From Ignelater luminosus (lineage: Eukaryota > Arthropoda > Insecta > Coleoptera > Elateridae), in assembly GCA_011009095.1 (NCBI GenBank), contig VTPC01000996.1:146344-210343 (forward strand): a DNA stretch of 64,000 nt, in the 5' to 3' direction. A program made the position numbers and the translations under genes. Shown here one piece after another: positions 25,501 through 33,869 of the stretch (its first letter is position 1; each line of letters opens with the position of its first letter). Below the pieces are notes generated by a model, which was given only the letters and a program-made list of their open reading frames with translations, ran no database searches and was not told the origin of the DNA.

Positions 25501-25834
25501 CAGTGGGTCGCTGAAGTTCATGAACACATACAACTTTTATTGTGTGATCTTTAATGACTGCCCCGAAACTCCATGCTGCTATTTTAGAGCCAGTCTTTGA
25601 ATTAATAACGGTAAAATGTGGTCCATTTGAAGACCATATATATTTTGTATCATAAAGAATACCTCCAATAGTTTCATAACCTTAAAATTGGTAAAATTAA
25701 GTCGCCGTTGGAATAGAAATGTTTTTAGATCACTTACCAGCTAAAGGCTCATTCTCTTTCTCAATATCGTTAACATATTGTGGATTAGGAGTTGGCAATG
25801 GTACTATTTGTAAAATTGAATATGACTGAGACAT
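3366..25834 (-). CDS. AHCTF1: ELYS / AHCTF1 nucleoporin-chromatin factor (23 coding exons)
   Basis: ELYS binds chromatin after mitosis and recruits the Nup107-160 complex to start nuclear pore assembly. I joined 23 exons with GT-AG introns and consistent phase, giving about 2,350 residues, close to the vertebrate protein. The order is an N-terminal beta-propeller (exons 1-7), an alpha-helical ELYS domain (exons 7-18), and a long disordered acidic and serine-rich tail with basic (S/T)PRRS-type patches (exons 19-23). Diagnostic strings are LFDLNQWYKEQMP, GLYPPPSLQALL and VGTPQSILK. The start ATG at 25834 follows an intron in the 5' UTR (donor at 25929, acceptor CTTGTAG just before the start), so the first exon lies near 25930-26100. 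The last exon is uncertain. Exon 23 ends at a good donor at 3366, and a weak candidate terminal exon, 3195-3289, would add 31 hydrophobic residues. Confidence 0.93.
4613..8102 (-). CDS. AHCTF1: ELYS exons 17-22: end of helical domain, then disordered tail
   Basis: Exons are 7952-8102, 7561-7893, 7290-7503, 6939-7215, 6729-6878 and 4613-6647. Exons 17-18 complete the helical domain (IANNMLDEAFNFQRQ; DRGLKGQANVGFRDLMIKEF). Exons 19-20 carry PAKRLKLSPRLP-like and KRKASRRSDSLR basic segments, plausible nuclear localisation signals. Exon 22 is a single 2,035-base exon coding a serine-rich then glutamate/lysine-rich tail, with PRRSYKRRS and PRSRRSYKGS repeats that may act as DNA-binding basic patches. 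The 81-base intron between exons 21 and 22 (6648-6728) has no stop and keeps frame, so retention would only add 27 residues. Confidence 0.9.
4960..5280 (-). repeat. Acidic repeat in the ELYS tail (EEIKD-VEEHKEEE units)
   Basis: Within exon 22 the DNA is nearly all TTC/TTT on the plus strand. It encodes about 100 residues of imperfect repeats such as EEIKDVEEHKEEE, EEIKDMEENKEE and EEIKDIEEEYKED. This is a coding minisatellite with likely length variation between individuals. A 94-codon phenylalanine-rich open frame on the opposite strand is only its shadow. Confidence 0.85.
8300..9050 (-). pseudogene. Tc1/mariner-superfamily transposase relic
   Basis: On the minus strand NGHRSILFTDETIFTID (about 8720-8780) resembles the block around the first catalytic aspartate. 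DWPLFSPDLNPMDYCMW (about 8450-8490) resembles the block around the last catalytic acidic residue. Frameshifts and stops separate them. It is a decayed copy with no visible terminal repeats. A short (TC)n run of about 20 bases lies at 8897-8916. Confidence 0.7.
10147..10561. mobile_element. hAT-type MITE with perfect 8-bp target duplication
   Basis: The ends are TAGGGATGTTCCAAATAT on the left and, inverted, TAGAGATGTTCCAAATAT on the right. The 8-base direct repeat GTACCTAA flanks both ends (10139-10146 and 10562-10569). An 8-bp duplication and TAGGG-type ends are typical of hAT elements. At 415 bp with no transposase it is non-autonomous. Subterminal AAATACGAATAC-like words repeat inside. Confidence 0.85.
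11660..13430 (+). pseudogene. Decayed member of an insect-expanded DDE-like uncharacterised family
   Basis: Plus-strand fragments in shifting frames align to one coherent protein. In order they are FLTTLGYKKPNDRVLHDTL (about 12015), HIGSFNPCVSHY (about 12165), FTKLGHEECEICESFKLHG (about 12355), IIIWLDNCASQNKNWTLF (about 12760), FEPGHTFMSADSFHHQVK (about 12880) and a C-terminal part to about 13400. I recall a repeated, multi-copy uncharacterised arthropod protein family with this motif order. The WLDNCASQN and GHTFMSAD blocks look like a transposase/nuclease core. Many stops and frameshifts show it is dead. Family name and chemistry are not certain. Confidence 0.65.
13606..15132 (-). mobile_element. 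Tc1-like transposon with IR/DR ends, TA target duplication
   Basis: Outer ends are CAGTGGCGAACAAAAGTA.. at 13606 and its inverse GTTTCCATACATTTGTTC.. ending at 15132, with TA on both sides. Internal direct copies of the same motif lie about 185 bp in from each end (GACGAAAGTATGGAAAC at 13788, GTTTCCATACTTTTGTTCGC at 14917). That gives the four-site IR/DR layout known from Minos- and Sleeping Beauty-type Tc1 elements. Length is 1.53 kb. Confidence 0.85.
13880..14809 (-). pseudogene. Tc1-like transposase, disrupted
   Basis: The frame starts at ATG 14809 (MKEEIIQKYNNGERQADIAK, a paired-like helix-turn-helix). A stop near 14660 interrupts it. It continues as an open frame with the typical QWSNVIFSNESKFNLF, KHGGGNILVWGCF and, after a frameshift near 14150, WFRDNKIQLLE and SPDLNPIENLWN. 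The first catalytic position reads N in FSNESKF where Tc1 proteins usually have D, and the QQDNDPKH block is frameshifted. Inactive. Confidence 0.85.
15139..16390 (+). mobile_element. Mariner transposon, apparently near-intact, beside the Tc1 element
   Basis: Inverted ends share GGTGTATACCTATGAAATGA followed by GACTTT (left arm from 15142, right arm ending 16390). TA lies at 15137-15138 and 16391-16392. The left end has three extra bases (CCA) that the right end lacks, so one end may be trimmed. Length is 1.25 kb with one uninterrupted transposase. The left edge is 4 bases from the Tc1 element's TA, so the mariner probably landed at the edge of the older Tc1 copy. Confidence 0.9.
15310..16320 (+). 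CDS. Mariner transposase, full-length, DD34D
   Basis: It cuts and pastes the flanking element at TA sites. I chose ATG 15310 (MSNFVPSNYDLRTSLIFCYQ), which gives 336 residues, the normal mariner size of about 340-350. An upstream in-frame ATG at 15217 would add a non-conserved leader. An N-terminal double helix-turn-helix region (residues 1-110) carries AQCFRWFEKFRSGDFSVENE and GRPPK. The catalytic aspartates are in VTGDEKWV, IFLDDNAPPHR and YSPDLAPSDYHLF, with exactly 34 residues between the second and third. No stop or frameshift was found, unlike every other transposase in the window. It lies antisense to ELYS within intron 16. Confidence 0.93.
   Translation: MSNFVPSNYDLRTSLIFCYQLKKNASQAHQMLIEAYGGHALSRAQCFRWFEKFRSGDFSVENEERGRPPKKFEDTELQALLNEDDGQTQEMMAEQLGVTQKTICKRLKDMGMILKVGRWVPHELTERQQENRKSTCEMLLSRFKRKSFLHRIVTGDEKWVYGPPGHKPKSTAKPNRFGRKAMLCVFWDQHGIIWYELLKPGETVDGARYQRQLADLNSAIHRKRPEYADRRHKVIFLDDNAPPHRTRATRELVETYDWEPLVHAAYSPDLAPSDYHLFASMGHALSEQRFNSHEEAKKWLDDWFAAKDGQFFWRGIHKLPERWVKCVASDGYYFED
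18144..20339 (-). CDS. AHCTF1: ELYS exons 7-16: end of propeller and alpha-helical ELYS domain
   Basis: Exons are 20066-20339, 19821-20003, 19581-19765, 19347-19527, 19145-19288, 18895-19082, 18730-18821, 18511-18666, 18331-18442 and 18144-18269. Phases agree throughout. For exon 13/14 the acceptor inside CTGTTTAG (exon start 18666) is required; the more obvious acceptor 16 bases upstream breaks the frame. Conserved ELYS landmarks include LFDLNQWYKEQMP, VPLFDYSG, LLPECP, NGLYPPPSLQALL, KHCVVVYVFLDLAMT and ITQAFWQLDHGD. This is the family's helical region, which pairs with the propeller at the pore. Confidence 0.92.
20967..21518. mobile_element. Foldback element with arms of about 190 bp
   Basis: The sequence at 20967-21152 recurs inverted at 21325-21518 with roughly 90% identity. 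Shared words include TTTCGATTTCGAGTAACC and AGCTCTTGTTG. The 170-base centre contains a coding-like fragment around 21240-21300. There is no transposase of its own, so this is a non-autonomous foldback or MITE-type insertion in ELYS intron 6. Confidence 0.7.
22561..23340 (-). pseudogene. Tigger/pogo-family DNA transposon relic (transposase C-terminus)
   Basis: On the minus strand the frame reads WNAKITQKTIRNCFKKAGF, the conserved C-terminal helix of Tigger/pogo transposases. An acidic linker follows, then a stop near 23166, and the frame continues over 22751-23164 (PTDQEIVDCV.., AFNTLKNFF). The terminal-repeat-like CAGTAGAACCTCAATAACTTG lies at 22562, the expected start of such elements. The catalytic DDE core is missing, so this is a 5'-truncated dead copy. 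Confidence 0.75.
24352..25834 (-). CDS. AHCTF1: ELYS exons 1-6: beta-propeller
   Basis: Exons are 25738-25834, 25388-25680, 25173-25317, 24873-25019, 24576-24814 and 24352-24501. All have GT/AG borders and phases that add up. The protein begins MSQSYSILQIVPLP. It carries propeller-like segments such as YIWSSNGPHFTVINSKTG, ILAVGTTGGDVLLLD and LLIGYNFGAWQLWN. The last two correspond to the repeated I-L-A-V-G-x-x-x-G-x-x-x-L-W/D blade pattern of the ELYS seven-bladed propeller. Exon 6 ends ..GILYQ, which continues in phase 0 into exon 7 across a 4 kb intron. Confidence 0.92.
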
Positions 25835-26420
25835 TTTTCTACAAGAGAAAAGGTTATGTTAGTAAATACCTACTGCTTAACGTGAATTTTTGCGCAGGAA
25901 TAATAATAATAATAACGTAAAGGTCTTACCTATACCATCAATAGATAAAAGATTGATTTATATCATTTTATTTCACAGTAAATAATAAAATAACCAGAAT
26001 TTGCACGTAATAAAACACAACTTTTAGCTTACAGATTTTGAGATTGGAAGAAAAATCTTTTTGAATCCATCGGTTACTTCGTACTGTGTGTTGTGTTGCC
26101 TATACGTCTAGGCATTACTTGTGACCAGCAGGAGGTAGCACACTATGGCGCTACCAACGAAAAAACTCCCGATTGGTCGACCTCCGACAATCGTTTACAT
26201 ATTAACCAATCAGGATTCTTTACATTGGTAGCACAATAGCCTGCTACCAGCTCTTAATCACAAAATTGTCAGCGTATTTATGTGGCGCCATTTTCAAGAC
26301 TGTTAGATTAAAAAACTATGGAAACCTGATTGTTTAATCTATATACTATCTATCAGATTTAGATTATATTTTTTTTACTCTTGCGTACCTATACATCGGG
26401 GCCATTTAACATCAAATACA
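25835..26420. promoter_or_regulatory. Divergent promoter between ELYS and EFHC
   Basis: Only 586 bases separate the two start codons. Part of this is ELYS 5' UTR: a non-coding exon ends at 25930 and its intron spans 25841-25929. The middle holds two CCAAT boxes in opposite orientation (ATTGG at 26172, CCAAT at 26206) and two copies of GGTAGC-N10-GCTACC. No TATA box is convincing. A shared bidirectional promoter is likely. Confidence 0.7.
26119..26263. promoter_or_regulatory. Symmetric dyad in the divergent promoter
   Basis: Matching sites sit at equal distances from position 26191. TTGTGA (26119-26124) pairs with TCACAA (26258-26263). GGTAGC-N10-GCTACC (26134-26155) pairs with a second copy (26227-26248). 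GATTGGT (26171-26177) pairs with ACCAATC (26205-26211). The inner 44 bases of each arm are about 80% identical when one is reverse-complemented. This could be a mirrored control region giving each gene its own copy, or a small foldback insertion. Confidence 0.75.
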
Positions 26421-29400
26421 ATGGCAGGTCTACCCAAATTACCAGGATTTAATTTTGTTGATCCTACCGTAAGTCTCCCCGACTAGACTTAATACTTTTT
26501 TTTTAATATTTCTTTTTGTTAAATCTAGACCTCAAAGTACCATTTATCACATACTTTTAATTATTGCAATGGCTATAGAATTCCAAAGATTGGGATGCCT
26601 GGTATAGGTGGGCAAGAATTAGATATCAATTCAGTGGCATATATACAATCTCAAGATCCCGTTCGTTATGACCCGTCACTTACTTATGGAAGGACACGAT
26701 CGGTTGCTCCTCCTCAATTTATACCTCATTATGCATTATATGATCAAAAATGCCTTACATTTAAAGCATTCTTTAAGCAATCTGTTACCGAATCACCATT
26801 AGAATACTATAGAGTAAGAAAAGTAAATATTATATATTTTTTAGAAGATGATACTATTACTGTGATGGAGCCAAGAATAGAGGTACTTTGGTATTTTTAT
26901 TGTGCTGAGCTTTGATGCCATTGGTTCTATTTTATTCTTTATTATAGAATAGTGGATTAGATCAAGGAAGACTTATTCGTAGAGCTAGAATACCAAAAAC
27001 AGAAATGAGCGATTATTGGCATTGGAAAGATTTTGCCATTGGTAAAGATATAACTTTTTATGGTATTGTGTTTCACACCATTGATTGTGATCTTTTTACC
27101 AGAGTAAGTAAATTCTTACCTTGTATTAGTTACAGTAGTGTCAGATCTATTAAAACAAGTGATCCAGATTATCAAAAATTAAAGGCTGTTTTTATCAATC
27201 TATTTCAAGCTGACTAATGAAACAAAATGTTGAATATAATAGAGGTTCCATCATTGTATCTTTTTATTAACACTATGTTCCTCCTTTTTGTTAAGACTTA
27301 ATGTCTTACGTTTTGCATTTCATTTTGTGTACACGCAACATGACTGTTTCTTATAGCCTTCCATCAAAAAATCTAAGAAAATAATTCAAGTAATGACTTG
27401 TTTAGTCTAGTAAAACTTGCTACTCAATAAAAATCTGGACTACTAAAGCAATTAATAATCCCGACACAACACATAATGATGTAGGAATTATTCAATCCAG
27501 ATTACCAAAAATTCAAATTAGCACAATACTACTACATATATTACAAGACTGGAGAATATGTAAAATATATGCACCCATATTAGGAACAATAACGAGTGCA
27601 GAGTTTAAATGGCATATGCCATAGAGAGATAATTACAACATGCACGTGTTTAAAATGTGAGCACCAGATGTATAAGTGGAATATCAGGTGAATTTACGAC
27701 AAAGATTTTTTAACAATTAATCTTTGATGTATTTCTCATCAGTAATATAATTTGTAAGTAAACATTTTTTAACCTATTTATATAATTGCAAATTAATTTC
27801 TGCAGGAACATAAAATTGTTTTCTACTGGTCTTATAAAAATTTATCACAAAATTATTATTTGAGACAAAAGAAATAAATATGTAATTCCAATGTTTTGGA
27901 GTATTTTGCACATTTTCCAGTCTCTCGTTATTACACTTACAATGTATGACTTAGAAATATTTGCAATTGTAAACAATATTCAAATTAATTTTAACATTTA
28001 CAGGAATTCATGAGAAGTCAAGGTTTGTTTATAGGAGAACCAGAAGAGATGCCACCAGATCCATATACTCAAGAGAGACATGCATCAGTTCAAGCCCATG
28101 TAACTTTAACACCATCGGCAGATGATAAACTTCGACGGTTTCTGGAATATGATGGAAAAGTTCTTAAGTATATAAGTATAATTTTTAATGAACCTAACAC
28201 ATAGATACCAATAGTTGTTACTTTTGTGTGTGTAATCTTGTTAAAACCACTTCAAACATCAAACAATGTTAGGTTTTTGCTACAGTAGTCACTTGGTTTA
28301 TATTGCAATGCACAGCAATATACGCAGTTAAGACAGCTGCTTTGCATAAAATAAAGAAGAGAGAGCTATATGTATATTATAGATGAGAGACTAACAAGAG
28401 TGCACCTATAGACTAGTAGAAAATTTAAGAGTATAACACATTCTCCAATATTTGCTTGACTCATGGAGGCCAAACATAAAATATTCCTTAATTGTTTCTA
28501 ATCATCAATCTTGGGTCTTTCAAACTTTCATACTCCAGTGTAAATCATTTTTTGTATTAAGTAAAAGAATTGTCATATTAAGTGCTATTTGAGTTTTCTT
28601 TCTTATTAGTGTATCTTTCTTATAAAATATATCCAATTCCAGATTTGATGCTATTTGGGATACAAGAGATGAGGAATTTGGGGAACTTCGGCCCTACCAA
28701 ATACTTTACTTTCTAGCTGACGATACTATTGCAGTTAAAGAAGTTCATGAAAGAAACAGCGGCAGAGACCCATTTCCACTTTTGTTAAAAAAGACCAAAC
28801 TACCTAAGGTAGAAATATTTGTTTATTAAAGAATAACTTAGTACACTATTTTTTTACAGATTTGGACAGACCGCCCAGTAACATACCCAGCTTGTTACAT
28901 GGAACTATCAGATGCAGAAGTGACAGAGTATTATCAACCAAAAGATTTCTTAATTGGAGAAACAATATTTATATTAGGAAGAAGAATGCTTTTAGTGGAT
29001 TGTGACAAATTTACACAAGACTATTTTAGAAAAGCTTTGTGCATCGAACAGAAGCCTCCTATAGAATACAAACCAAAACCAAAACCAGTACCTCCTAAAC
29101 CAATGCCACCACATGATGGAATTGGAACATTAGAAGATTCATTACAAAACACGCTTACATTCTTACCTAAACCACCAAGAAAAGATGTCATTCGACAGTT
29201 ATTAAATGCTAATAAATACTTGCGGTATGTTATGAAATTTGATGTTGTGCATCCAGAAGATGAAATCCGGAAATTTATACTAAGATATTCATTAGCAGAT
29301 GGTTGTTGTTATATATATGAACCACCAATCAGAAATTCTGGAATTTGGGGTATAACAATTCAAAATATCAAGTGTATAAATTGCAGTTTATAATTTATTT

Positions 29401-30462
29401 TATATCCATTTTTCATGTTTTTAGGAGGAAAATATTTGCAAAATTCATTAATTATAAAACCAGGCTCAGATCCATTGAATCCAAGCTATTACACACCAGC
29501 CGATTTCTATATTGGTGCTGTAATTGTAGTACATGAACAACGTTTTATTATAATTGATGCAGATTTATATGTGTATCGATACATGCAAGCAAATTCTGAA
29601 AAGTTTCCATGTGAAGTCATTGAGAATATGCGTAATTATATGTATAACAAGGGCTATCTTACTGATGATGTTGAAAACGAATTAGAAAAGGAAAAAGAAA
29701 CACAAAAGAAAGCTCAACGTGATGCTATTGGTGTGTTGAAACACCAGCTATTCTGATTTAATCTAGCAATCTCATTTTTTTGTTGCAGGTAGAGAATTAG
29801 AAATTACTAAAACAGAAATGCAAAGATGTATGGAAAGCTTAAAAGCTGGTGGTGAAGATACAGAATATAGTACTAGAAAGAAACGGGAAATATTACAACA
29901 ATATGAAGATACCTTAAAACATAAGTATGTGGTCCCAGAACACGGAATTCTACCTGTCAATTTGGAATGTGCCTATCCAGTTAAAATTGGAAAACTTCCG
30001 GATCTTGAATGTAGAGAGGAAGACAGTAATGAGATTTGTTTTTAAATTTTATTTTGCTTTCTTTTCAACTGGCCAACACTGGCTAGAAGAAAAGTGCTAA
30101 GAATATTTCTTTTTTCAGTTGCAGATGCTTCTTTCACACCAAAGCATGTAGATACACCTGAAGAAATTCAACAGAAATATTATGCCGAAGTATTGAGAAA
30201 ACACCATGACGTTTGTGAACATGGCAAACCAATAGTGTGTGACAAGCCAGATTTATTAACAAGGGTACCTCCTGAAGAGAAAGTAACGACAATACCTGAA
30301 CCAATAATGGTCAGCGGTGTCGAACATCCTAAAAGTGCTTGCAGGGTAAAAGCAGTACGATTTGCTGAGGGTGATGAAAGATGCATGAGAGATAGATATG
30401 ATTTATGCAATCTTAAACATGAAAAAATTCCTTGTAATTGTGTTCAATATGAAAAGAAATAA
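26421..30462 (+). CDS. EFHC1: EFHC1/EFHC2-type protein with three DM10 domains
   Basis: EFHC proteins are microtubule inner proteins of the ciliary and flagellar axoneme; in insects they are expected in sensory neurons and sperm. Nine exons join in phase: 26421-26468, 26529-26882, 26948-27103, 28004-28167, 28643-28808, 28860-29349, 29425-29730, 29789-30025 and 30119-30462. The total is 754 residues. The N-terminus [16 protein letters not shown] matches the family's LP-F-P-G-x-x-F leader. Three DM10 domains lie at about residues 89-186, 236-356 and 415-525, each with the [18 protein letters not shown] and NSGxxxGxxI signature; linking motifs include DPYTQER and [14 protein letters not shown]. 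The C-terminal 200 residues have no clear EF-hand loop. AATAAA at 30505 is the likely polyA signal. I cannot tell the EFHC1 from the EFHC2 orthologue. Confidence 0.95.
27104..28003 (+). other. EFHC intron 3 (900 bp), nothing recognised
   Basis: AT-rich non-coding sequence between donor AGA|GTAAGT and acceptor TTTACAG|GAATTC. I see no transposon ends or coding relics. The 28168-28642 intron is likewise featureless. Confidence 0.7.
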
Positions 30463-30547
30463 ATTTTATGTCTGTTTAACATTTATTGTATTCAAAAGTA
30501 TACAAATAAAATCTCAAAAATTAATATATTCCACAAAATTGATACTT
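30463..30547. terminator. Convergent, overlapping 3' ends of EFHC and CWC25
   Basis: The EFHC stop (30462) and CWC25 stop (30548) are 85 bases apart. A plus-strand AATAAA lies at 30505-30510 and a minus-strand AATAAA (TTTATT on plus) at 30482-30487. Each signal lies inside the other gene's 3' UTR, so the mature transcripts should overlap by some tens of bases. Confidence 0.7.
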
Positions 30548-33185
30548 CTACCGTCTAGAAAAATGTCTATTCATGTCATTTCCTGATCTCTGTATGTTGT
30601 TAATATTGGCTTTAATTCTACTTTCGACACTGCCAGTTTTGGCAGATTTTACAAGTTCTTTATGTAGGAAATCAGGATCATAATCTTTTTGAGCTTCAGC
30701 TTCTTTCTTTTCTCTTTCACGATACTGTTTAACATTCTTAGTTCTTTCTAAATCCCTCCATGCTGCATTTTGCATCATTTCCCTTCTTTTTGCTTCTTTT
30801 TCCTCTTCTGTTAATCGTTTATGTTTATGAATATTTACGGTTTTAATTTCTTCTCTTGATTTATGTTGCTTAAGGGTTTTAGAACTACTACTACTCGTAT
30901 GTTTTACTAAAAGAGGTATGCTAGTTCCATCTGGTTTAACAAGACCCCATGACTTCTTGTTTTTCGATGTGTGTGTATCAGAATCATCTGAAGAACTAGA
31001 TGGCGAAGAATTTCTTGCTTTGTGACAGATTTCTTTCGACACTCTTATATCTTTATATTTTTCATCTTTCTTAAAATCTTCATTTTCACTACTATTACCA
31101 CTAGAACTACTAGCATTTCTTTTTGATCTTTCTCTTGTGCTTTCTTTGTGTGTTTTATGGTAATCCTTTTTAGATTTATTTGCTTGTTTACGTCTTTCGT
31201 CTTCACCACTATTGCTATCATTACTTTGATGAGTTCTATGATTTCTTCTATAATCCTTTCTCGTATTGTCTCTACTATCATGTTTTCTGTGATGTGATTC
31301 TTCTCTTTTTGTTTTACTGTACTTTTCTCTTTCGTTGCTTAAACTTCTTGACCTTGATCTTCTCTGCTTTTGTTCATATTTTGTACCATAACTTCTACTT
31401 CTTGATCTGTCTTTTCTTAATTTATTATGTTGATTACCTTTATAGCTATAATCTCTTTCTTCATTCCTGCTTTCTCTGTAGTTAGTTCTGAAATCTCTTT
31501 TTCTATCTGCATGCGATCTTTGCATGTATTCATTTCTTTTACTTCTATTGCGCCTTTCTTCAGTACTACTACTTCTAGATCTCTCTTTTTTCAATGTTTT
31601 AGCTTTATCTTTATTATATCTTCCCATTTCCTTACTAACACTTCTTGATCTCTTTCTTTCATTTCTACTTCTAAACTTCTTTTTCTCTTCATCACTACTA
31701 GAATTGCTGGATTGTTTTTTGCTGTACTTCTTATGTTTCTTTTTAGATCTTCTTGCATCTTCGTCATTACTCTCACTGCTATCGCTGTCATCTGAGCTAG
31801 TGTCGGTTTCTTTTCCTTGTAAAATATCTGTAATATCATTATCTGAAAGTTTACTTTTTAATTGATTGTATTTATGCATTAATATAATATCCAAATCATC
31901 ATCTGATTTACTCTTCTTTGCAACTCTTCGTTTATCAGATGCTGTATTGTCTTTTAGCAATTTTAATTTTTTTGTTAGTTTTGCATCTAAGTCTTCATCT
32001 GAATCACTATCATACTTCTTTTTCTTCTTGTGTTTTTTCTGTGACTTCAATGCTTTTTGTAATTTTTTAATTTGTATTGGATTATTTAGAAATTGCCTTC
32101 TATTCTCTTCTTCACGTTTCTTTATGGCTATTAGTGGATCTTCTTGAAGTTTTGCTGCCAAATCTACCTGTAATAAATTACATATGTAACAAATATATTA
32201 ATGTTTTCTAATGGGCCATTCCCCAGTTACATATGTTACACTCAGACGTATTTGTAGGGTACAGAAATCATTCAATCAATATTAAACATGCATTCCATGG
32301 TGAGTACATTTAGTTTTGGAATTATGAGTGACTTTATTTAATCTTGATTCAAAGTTTTATAAATTTGTTTCTTTAGTTATGTGTTCGATGTACCAATGTT
32401 TCTCAAATATTGTAGAAATCATTTTTTCATTCAACCCAACACATAGAAATTTAACAATCTTAGCCTACATGATTATTTCTGATTTTTAAAAACTTTCAAG
32501 ACATTGCTAATTCCAAAACAAATGAAAATCAAACTGCAACTTGGCTTTTTAGTTATTATTAAATTGTTCCCAAAGTTTGTACCTTTTCTCCTGATTAACC
32601 CTGTAGAAGTCCTATAACACACACAATGGCATAACACACTTCTTTAAATTGTTTTCCTGAGATTAAAAATCTCCTTCCTATGCAACTTCAACATAGAATC
32701 AGAGTTAAATGCCAATATTAAACTTGGTTATTTTAAAACTAGAATTAAAATAGACATATTTGAGAACAGTCCAGTGCTAAAGTAAATATTTTCTGAAGAG
32801 TATGAAAAACTGTCATTCAGATTCACTTTCTCTTGGAATGACCCTAATATTTATAAAAGATACCCATTTCTTGCCTGTTCTCCAACTTGTTCCTTGTAAT
32901 CTCTTATTGATGGAGGAATACATTCGTGTTCGACATGATTTTTTGGTTGTTGAACACCCCCAGTTTGTTGTTGTTTCTCTTCTTCGTTTAATCGTTCTAG
33001 AGTTTTATCAACTGATCGCCCTAGTAAATATTCTTCTCGATCTACGCTTGAATGAGCTCCCTGATAATAAACAGATAAAGATTAAGAAAGAAAAGTTTTA
33101 CAGTAAATTAATAAAGCTGTATTCAAGTTTCCCTTACTTTATACATCCATTCTAATTTTACTTCTTCCTGATTTTGTGAAAACAT
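30548..33185 (-). CDS. CWC25: CWC25 homologue, spliceosome step-one factor
   Basis: CWC25 joins the activated spliceosome and promotes the first transesterification. Three exons are visible: 33138-33185, 32875-33060 and 30548-32167. The protein reads EEVKLEWMYK, then DREEYLLGRSVDKTLE, then LAAKLQEDPLIAIKKREEEN and NNPIQIKKLQKAL. All of these are CWC25 hallmarks. A long RS/K-rich region and the conserved C-terminus (RLTEEEKEAKRREMMQNAAW; ESRIKANINNIQRS) follow. The intron 32168-32874 fits only with a GC donor (CAG|GCAAGA). The ATG at 33185 has an in-frame TAA two codons upstream and gives MFSQNQEEVKLEW. The family's N-terminal CIR_N block is absent, so a 5' exon is probably missing, or the exon truly starts at 33167 after an acceptor. 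Confidence 0.9.
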
Positions 33186-33393
33186 GGCTTAACTCTATTT
33201 TTCTCAGAAACGGTTTACAACACTATACTTTTATTAAAATAGTACGAATGTTAACTGTTTTCGTAACTTTCTGTTCAGTAAACTAAAATAATAAATTGAA
33301 AAATGATTAAAATTAAGGTTATTTTCAGTTATTTTACTATCGGTTTTTTTTTAATCATAGATCAGTGGGGCCAACCTTTTATAGTGATCTGTG

Positions 33394-33654
33394 AAGCACA
33401 GATTAAATAAGAGTCAAATATTTCACTTCCTATACCACCAATGTTCCCATTTGCAGCTCTGAGAGTTTACTACGCTGTGACTACACCTACTCTTGTACGC
33501 GCGTTTTATGAAAAGTGCATACAACGCTGTGCTTCTTGCGTAGTACATGTCAAAATAGCAACCTTTGAGAGGGAAAAAGAGAGAGAGAAAAAGAGAAAGC
33601 AATAGAATCCACAAATTTGTCGCAGTGAAAAATCTGACTCTTATTTAATCTGTG
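33394..33654. mobile_element. Short MITE with about 31-bp inverted ends
   Basis: CACAGATTAAATAAGAGTCA followed by (A/G)AT(A/T)TTTCACT begins the element at 33395. The same sequence, inverted, ends it at about 33652. The interior has no long open frame and a purine-rich GAGAGAGAGAAAAAG run near 33575. I could not identify a clear target duplication. Confidence 0.7.
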
Positions 33655-33869
33655 TGTGGAGTGTAATCAGTGTTGTCAATCTCTCACGCTTCAATTTCCC
33701 ACAGAAATGTTCAAAATTACCCATTTTTATATAATTGGTTTTTATATACTGAATTATCTTATCACATTATACTAACGTTACTATTAAAGCTGAAATTCAA
33801 AGAAAACAATCTAAGTACCAAAGACAACATCAGAACAAATATGCCCATCTCAACAAGTACCTATTAGGT

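Noticed and set aside
26125..26141. CCAGCAGGAGGTAGCAC as a CTCF site
   Set aside because: It agrees only partly with the vertebrate core and overlaps the dyad; not enough to call.
31180..32147. Several plus-strand leucine/serine/phenylalanine-rich frames
   Set aside because: They lie opposite the RS-rich CWC25 exon and mirror its codons.
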